DNA of 64,000 nucleotides from NCBI RefSeq assembly GCF_002312815.1, contig NZ_NKQJ01000001.1, positions 248,126 to 312,125 on the forward strand, given 5' to 3'. Every line of letters starts with the position of its first letter. Within the stretch, counting starts at the first letter, position 1. Positions 60,901 to 64,000 of the stretch are shown piece by piece. The position numbers and the translations under genes are program-made. Under the pieces are notes generated by a model, which ran no database searches, had not been told where the DNA came from, and saw only the letters and a list, made by a program, of their open reading frames with translations. Source of the DNA: Agaribacterium haliotis. GTDB taxonomy: Bacteria; Pseudomonadota; Gammaproteobacteria; Pseudomonadales; Cellvibrionaceae.

Positions 60901-61543
60901 CGGTAATGCTCGGCTCAAAAAACGAAGCGCTGCCAAAACTCACGGGGCCAACCTGAGTCTCACCTACACGAATCTCGGCAATATTTGCATCGATGGTTTT
61001 CGGGCTCTCAACCCGTAGATGCACATCAGTACCACCTAAGTGGCCGTTTTCCTGCATTGAAATGACCACCAGGTCATAACAATCATCAGCGCCGTCAAGC
61101 CCGCAGCTATAGGGGTTGGCATTCGCTTGCTGCGTTGATGCCTGAGGATCGTGGGCCAGAGCCGCCGCGGGGTCGCAAATACTTACGTGAGCCTGGGTAC
61201 CGCGCATAGGAATATCGCTATCAGGGCGCATTTCATCGAGGTACTCGCTGTGATTCATAATTGCCATGCCCGCTTCGGACTCAACAAATGGCACTTGAAT
61301 ATTTTCAGGCTTTAACAGGCGAAAGTAGATGCCCTGGTAAGGGCGATGAGTAAGGCCTATGCGGCCATCTTTGCTCGTCGTCAATGGCGGTACATAGGGG
61401 TTTAACCAGCGCCTGTCCGTACCGCCGGGTACGTGCCCCTCAGCCATATGGATGTCGCGGTCGATAACCGGTCGTTCGGGTGCAGCTGCGCCAGCTGTCG
61501 GCAACAAGGCCGCCAGCGTCAGCAAAGTGATGCGTGTTTTCAT
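57956..61543 (-). CDS. Secreted LamG / c-type haem / CBM-like / Big protein
   Basis: 1195 residues from the ATG at 61543, which gives a signal peptide (MKTRITLLTLAALLPTAGAA). The first ~500 residues form a large domain I do not recognise, with many Asp/His/Arg. A LamG-like jelly roll follows (about 530-690, ending GWIDDFKVFAEL). A single c-type haem site, CLSCH (C793, C796, H797), lies in a short cytochrome-like part. A Pro-Ser linker (from about 876) joins a CBM-like domain (about 960-1090, NSDFEQGLDGWTTFG), then a Pro-Thr-Glu linker and a Big-type Ig domain at the end. Linkers of this kind mark secreted polysaccharide-acting proteins of Cellvibrio-type bacteria. Substrate and reaction unknown. 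Confidence 0.85.
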   Translation of the reverse strand: MKTRITLLTLAALLPTAGAAAPERPVIDRDIHMAEGHVPGGTDRRWLNPYVPPLTTSKDGRIGLTHRPYQGIYFRLLKPENIQVPFVESEAGMAIMNHSEYLDEMRPDSDIPMRGTQAHVSICDPAAALAHDPQASTQQANANPYSCGLDGADDCYDLVVISMQENGHLGGTDVHLRVESPKTIDANIAEIRVGETQVGPVSFGSASFFEPSITGDGHLLVSRSDNARFSWRHPDGSQRSVESDIVYYVNDNPDDFAACDVDQFTDRYPIGHAPYDATINQRYGFAMHEFETVDHRGERLVLPDGFGFGTYPWIDKAGANISFTSIGGRLAGSGYSTRCPDDILALYGGCNDSAENSPLNGRTLMGLWTRGKMVLLDNMINHMDHMENVQHNAHRDVLLYEPEAGDSGYKRVGDTRSRDIHTMPNGNVPNSSFFDSNEHRFNMLESMRPVSPADVSWLMSSGRSSDEVVFDDYLNVHGFIVSHMVQQLRFNTQYNVKAVLSGALQNSATSPHWNKPLFAEMSGDGRAEIVANGGVTGKGYWLDGNGIGLHYTIDEQSQDVLQSPWYYSIFIDSRDNSAERDLLSFPDASQIRLRDNNRIVFVDASGETLHEVDTLVAIPDGGWMHLAFQLSQGNRYIETYINGFKADSWLSDQPLFVLSPGSLSLGDNGGGNRSFRGWIDDFKVFAELVNPELACNHAKGSLVALRDVEQGYWRELANTYPQVSHSQISNRLASSGQASYAAYACYHDYSYDYAAHLQNIPANLISLREAINFPEGPLYRDRPRPESRANTFCLSCHTQEGRGGLDLDALAFRAGVNAPEDHRRQPLQSDPYIYGNIPAAWLAEAVPASALRSQRNNALNIDYLLLPSADELALLPSPSPSPSPSPSPSPSPSPSPSPVFSPSPDVLPSASPVPSAAPTPQVSAQPTPVPSATAQPTPAPLPSPETTAQPGLSSLMANSDFEQGLDGWTTFGNTSAAAERGNNFVYAGANAAYIAGNGGINQVLQLEPNRDYEVSIRARVGVIGEAFYIGASNVSTGAFIVNAQIHSSTYELYQFRFRTSANANDNYRIWMWGNEGGDYFGDNFVINLLSIAPEPTPEPTPEPTPEPCDTSWVSVSGVDIVAETFAMSVGEQRPLDYQVFPACASQQGVTFNSTNWQVVTPNPSGLLTANRAGSATITVRTKDGAYVDTVLVTVD
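58851..58916. repeat. Hexanucleotide repeat (GGGCTT x 11)
   Basis: Eleven exact tandem units of GGGCTT inside the coding sequence of the LamG/haem protein; on the coding strand they give alternating Ser-Pro. Because the unit is six bases, loss or gain alters linker length but keeps the frame. Confidence 0.93.
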
Positions 61544-62066
61544 CGGGTTTACGTCCAAAATTATTTTTATGATCTAGAACGTCGAAGCATCGTGGCTCAT
61601 CCCTGGAACTGCAGCTGAAACGAATACTCTAGCAAAGGCTCACTCGCACTCCGTGCGCGTCGTGACTCTTAAAAATAGCAATAAAACAAACATCATACAA
61701 ATACGAATATCACACATACAAAATTAGAGAGAACTGTGTCTCGTGGATACTGCAGTAAATCGCATCCAAACAACGTCGAAACAACGTCGAAACAACGCTC
61801 AAAACGGGCAAACTTCGCGGGCAACAAGGTGCAAGTCGTTCGTATAAACAGCCTGGGGAGCGCTTCTGACAGCGAAAGTCTGGAGGGATACGTAGCGATG
61901 TGAATACACCGCTGGGCGGGCAATGTGTTTTGATGTTTAGTACTCAGCAGCCACTAACAAACACACAACAGCAAGGCGCTAGCTAAACTGCGTGCGCTGC
62001 AAAGCTCAGCAAGCGCACAAATGGCACAACAAGTAAACGCGGGAATAGCGCGGCTATATTTTGCGC
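61544..62066. other. Intergenic region between GH16 and LamG/haem genes
   Basis: 523 bases without a supported gene. It contains a tandem repeat of an 11-base unit (AAACAACGTCG, about 2.7 copies, 61768-61797) and a 7-bp inverted repeat GTGCGCT/AGCGCAC (61992-62018) some 50 bases past the GH16 stop, without a T-run. The promoter of the LamG/haem gene must lie here; I could not name it. A 76-codon open frame on the minus strand (61693-61923) shows no protein-like features. Confidence 0.5.
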
Positions 62067-63428
62067 TTAGTGGCTATTTACATTTGGCGTGCTAAAGGTG
62101 AGTTCGTACAATTGAACATCGTCTAGCTGCACCTCACCGCCTTGAGGTTGATTGCTAAGGTACAGCTCAATCTCCGTTGTATGCCGGGCTGTGGTGAACT
62201 GCAGACTTTTTTCATGCCAGCGATTGTAAAAATAGCGCACATCAAATTTACCGTCGCCGCCGCTAACCTTTAGGCCCCTGGCTCGTACACCAAAGTAGCT
62301 GTTAAACCACTTGTCACGCATATTGGTATCGACACTGTTGGCCGAGGCAAGCAACAAATAACTGGTATTTGGTTTTACCGCGACTGTGCGAGTTAAGGTT
62401 GCCGGTTTTTTTAGCACCACAGCTTTACCGCCATCGCGATCAATTAAACTAGCCGGGCCAGACCAGTACTTTAAACCTTGTTCAAAATCACCGTTTTCCA
62501 ACAGGTTGCTTCGCACTGGGCACTTGCCGCCAGACTTACCGTCTTTGCGCTGATAGACACGCGCATAATCAACAATAAAATCAATACCCTGCTCACCGTT
62601 AAAGTGCTCAGCCTTTAGCTTGTTCGGATTGACTTCCCAGTCAAAACTTTCCATATCAATCCACGGGCGCTGAGGGTTATTGGCGACCCAGGCGTCGCCG
62701 AGGTCACTGCGGTTTTTACACTGGATCATGGCCCCGTCTATATAAATCGCAACGTAATTTTTATCCCACTCAAAACCGTAGGTATGAAAATCGTCGGCAA
62801 CATTAAAATCAAAGATGTGATCATTTTCCCAAATGCGCTTACCGTAGCTTTTTGAACCTTTACGCCAATCGTGGAAACTGGTGTGAAAGCGTTTTGCAGA
62901 CCAGCGATTGTTTGGGTTCCAACCATAACTTTCAAAGGCGTCGGTTTCACCGCCTTTGCCCGTTGTCCAATACGAACTGGAAATTGGCCCCGGAGCCGCC
63001 TTTGAGCGCATCTCCATATAGCCGTAGTGAAAGAAGTTTTTTCCCAGCAGCGCAGCGGCCGTAAGCGGCACATCGCCGTACTGCCAGGCACCGACCGAAT
63101 TGCCTCCACCATTGCCACTGGCGAATTTAAATTGTGTATCCCAGCGCGCAGTCATATACAAAAAGCCATCTTTGACTCGCACATTGGCCGGGTCATACTG
63201 ACTTGGTGCACGCCCCTTCCACTGACCGTTCCACTGGCCGTTCTCGCCTTGATTAAACCAGACATTGCGATCAAAACTGTCGCCATTAAATTCGTCGCTG
63301 ACAGCTTCATTAATAACCCAGCCTGCGCTATTTTCAGGGTCAGAAAGCGGTGGCGGCGCATCGTACGCTCGCACGGACACACTCAAAAATACAAAAAACA
63401 ACAGGGGCAAATAAGAAAGCACCTTCAC
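62067..63428 (-). CDS. Secreted GH16 glycoside hydrolase with CBM-like domain
   Basis: 453 residues. Signal peptide 1-21 (cut after VRA). GH16 domain (about 30-295) with the catalytic ExDxxE as GETDAFESYG: nucleophile E161, D163, acid/base E166. WKGRAPSQYDPANV and DFHTYGFEWDKNYVAIYIDG fit the agarase/porphyranase/carrageenase branch more than laminarinases. A C-terminal CBM-like beta domain (about 308-445) begins LLENGDFEQGLKYWSG. It starts one base after a sulfatase stop, so the pair most likely acts on a sulfated galactan. The exact substrate cannot be given from sequence alone. Confidence 0.9.
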   Translation of the reverse strand: MKVLSYLPLLFFVFLSVSVRAYDAPPPLSDPENSAGWVINEAVSDEFNGDSFDRNVWFNQGENGQWNGQWKGRAPSQYDPANVRVKDGFLYMTARWDTQFKFASGNGGGNSVGAWQYGDVPLTAAALLGKNFFHYGYMEMRSKAAPGPISSSYWTTGKGGETDAFESYGWNPNNRWSAKRFHTSFHDWRKGSKSYGKRIWENDHIFDFNVADDFHTYGFEWDKNYVAIYIDGAMIQCKNRSDLGDAWVANNPQRPWIDMESFDWEVNPNKLKAEHFNGEQGIDFIVDYARVYQRKDGKSGGKCPVRSNLLENGDFEQGLKYWSGPASLIDRDGGKAVVLKKPATLTRTVAVKPNTSYLLLASANSVDTNMRDKWFNSYFGVRARGLKVSGGDGKFDVRYFYNRWHEKSLQFTTARHTTEIELYLSNQPQGGEVQLDDVQLYELTFSTPNVNSH

Positions 63429-63429
63429 G

Positions 63430-64000
63430 TTAACTCCCCCCTTTATTTGTTGTTAGCTTAACTTGGGGCGCATCATTGCAGTGTTTGGCACGATACAGTT
63501 TTGGGAAGGTTTTTTGCCAATCGGGTAAACCTTTTGTTTTCCAGGCGCTCTCCCAGCCGTAAGACGGACTATCAAACCACTGCGGCTCGCTATGCAAACA
63601 CGTCCAGTCATACAGAGCTTGAACAAGTTGCCTGTCTTGCTTGGCGGCTTGCTTAGCAGCGTTTTTACGGTTTGATTCACTGCTGTCGTGCTTAAGATCG
63701 TAATAAAACCATTGGCCGTTGCCACTGCTGTACCACTTCTGGTTATTGAGCACCACAGCGCTTTGATTTAAACCGCGATCGGGCTGGTGCATCATAAAAA
63801 ACAAAGGTCGATCGGCGCGGGCGTTAGTGCCAGCGCGAATATGTGGCAGTACATCGACACCGTCAAGGCGCTTGCCCGCGGGAATCTCAGCCTCAGCCAG
63901 GGCGGCAAATGTCGGATAAAAATCCAGCGACGAAATAGCGTGCCCATAGTGGCCGTTGTGCAAAGCTCCATCGGGCCAGTGCCAGAACATCGGCACACGA
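63430..64000 (-). CDS. Sulfatase, C-terminal part (5' end beyond window)
   Basis: About 190 residues open to the window edge. It begins RVPMFWHWPDGALHNGHYGH and continues AISSLDFYPTFAALAEAEIP, AGKRLDGVDVLPHI and DRPLFFMMHQP, which is the normal C-terminal half of type I sulfatases. The formylglycine motif (CxPxR) would be in the missing N-terminal part and cannot be checked. It is upstream of the GH16 gene with a one-base gap, so co-transcribed. It would remove sulfate esters from algal galactans. Confidence 0.88.
   Translation of the reverse strand, partial: RVPMFWHWPDGALHNGHYGHAISSLDFYPTFAALAEAEIPAGKRLDGVDVLPHIRAGTNARADRPLFFMMHQPDRGLNQSAVVLNNQKWYSSGNGQWFYYDLKHDSSESNRKNAAKQAAKQDRQLVQALYDWTCLHSEPQWFDSPSYGWESAWKTKGLPDWQKTFPKLYRAKHCNDAPQVKLTTNKGGS

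Noticed and set aside
61693..61923. 76-codon minus-strand frame in the 523-base gap
   Set aside because: Cys/Phe-rich, no ribosome site, and it crosses an 11-base tandem repeat; no sign of coding.

Overview
The window reads as chromosomal DNA of a marine, polysaccharide-degrading gammaproteobacterium. The flagellar system is the polar type run by an FlrA/FlrB/FlrC (FleQ/FleS/FleR) cascade with sigma-54 and sigma-28 promoters. The pncC-recA-recX order, a tRNA-queuosine mannosyltransferase, and a GH16 glycanase beside a sulfatase and a secreted protein with Pro-Ser linkers fit Cellvibrionaceae-like bacteria (Saccharophagus/Teredinibacter relatives). That placement is an inference, not a database result.

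About two thirds of the window (1-41.6 kb) is one flagellar and chemotaxis locus, almost all on the minus strand. In transcription order it holds: cheV-cheR; flgBCDE; flgFGHIJKL; a sigma-54-type flagellin gene followed by a methyltransferase gene; a sigma-28-type flagellin gene with flaG; fliD; two fliS genes and fliT; flrA, flrB-flrC; a small acidic protein; fliEFGHIJ; and directly after fliJ a STAS protein, a CheY-like regulator, CheA and a CheW cut by the window edge. flgA, flgM and flgN run the other way on the plus strand. fliK-fliR, flhAB, flhFG, fliA and motor genes are not here. I could read sigma-54 sites before flgB, flgF, flgA, fliE, flrB, the second fliS, one fliC and the PilZ gene, sigma-28 sites before the other fliC, the other fliS, fliT and flgM, and a sigma-70 promoter before flrA. 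Both duplicated pairs (fliC and fliS) are therefore split between the two sigma factors.

From 41.7 to 51.5 kb are tRNA-Arg(CCU), rsmE, a GGDEF-EAL protein, ttcA, a PilZ protein resembling YcgR/FlgZ, bioA, and a three-gene set (methyl-accepting protein, STAS protein, REC-PP2C-HATPase regulator). The last two resemble the HsbA/HsbR partner switch that acts on FlgM in Pseudomonas. From 51.8 to 57.8 kb is housekeeping: trpS, queuosine-tRNA mannosyltransferase, a cyclic-nucleotide-binding/rhodanese-like protein, recX, recA, pncC and a DUF4124 protein. From 58 to 64 kb is a polysaccharide-use region: a large secreted LamG/c-type-haem/CBM-like/Big protein, a GH16 enzyme and the end of a sulfatase.

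The least ordinary items are: two 97%-identical, TA-flanked, highly self-complementary ~265-bp elements whose terminal arms differ by a matched base pair; an arginine-to-serine change in the c-di-GMP-binding LFRS motif of FlrA; the sigma-54/sigma-28 partition of paralogues; and the chemosensory genes with a STAS protein fused to the end of the fli operon.
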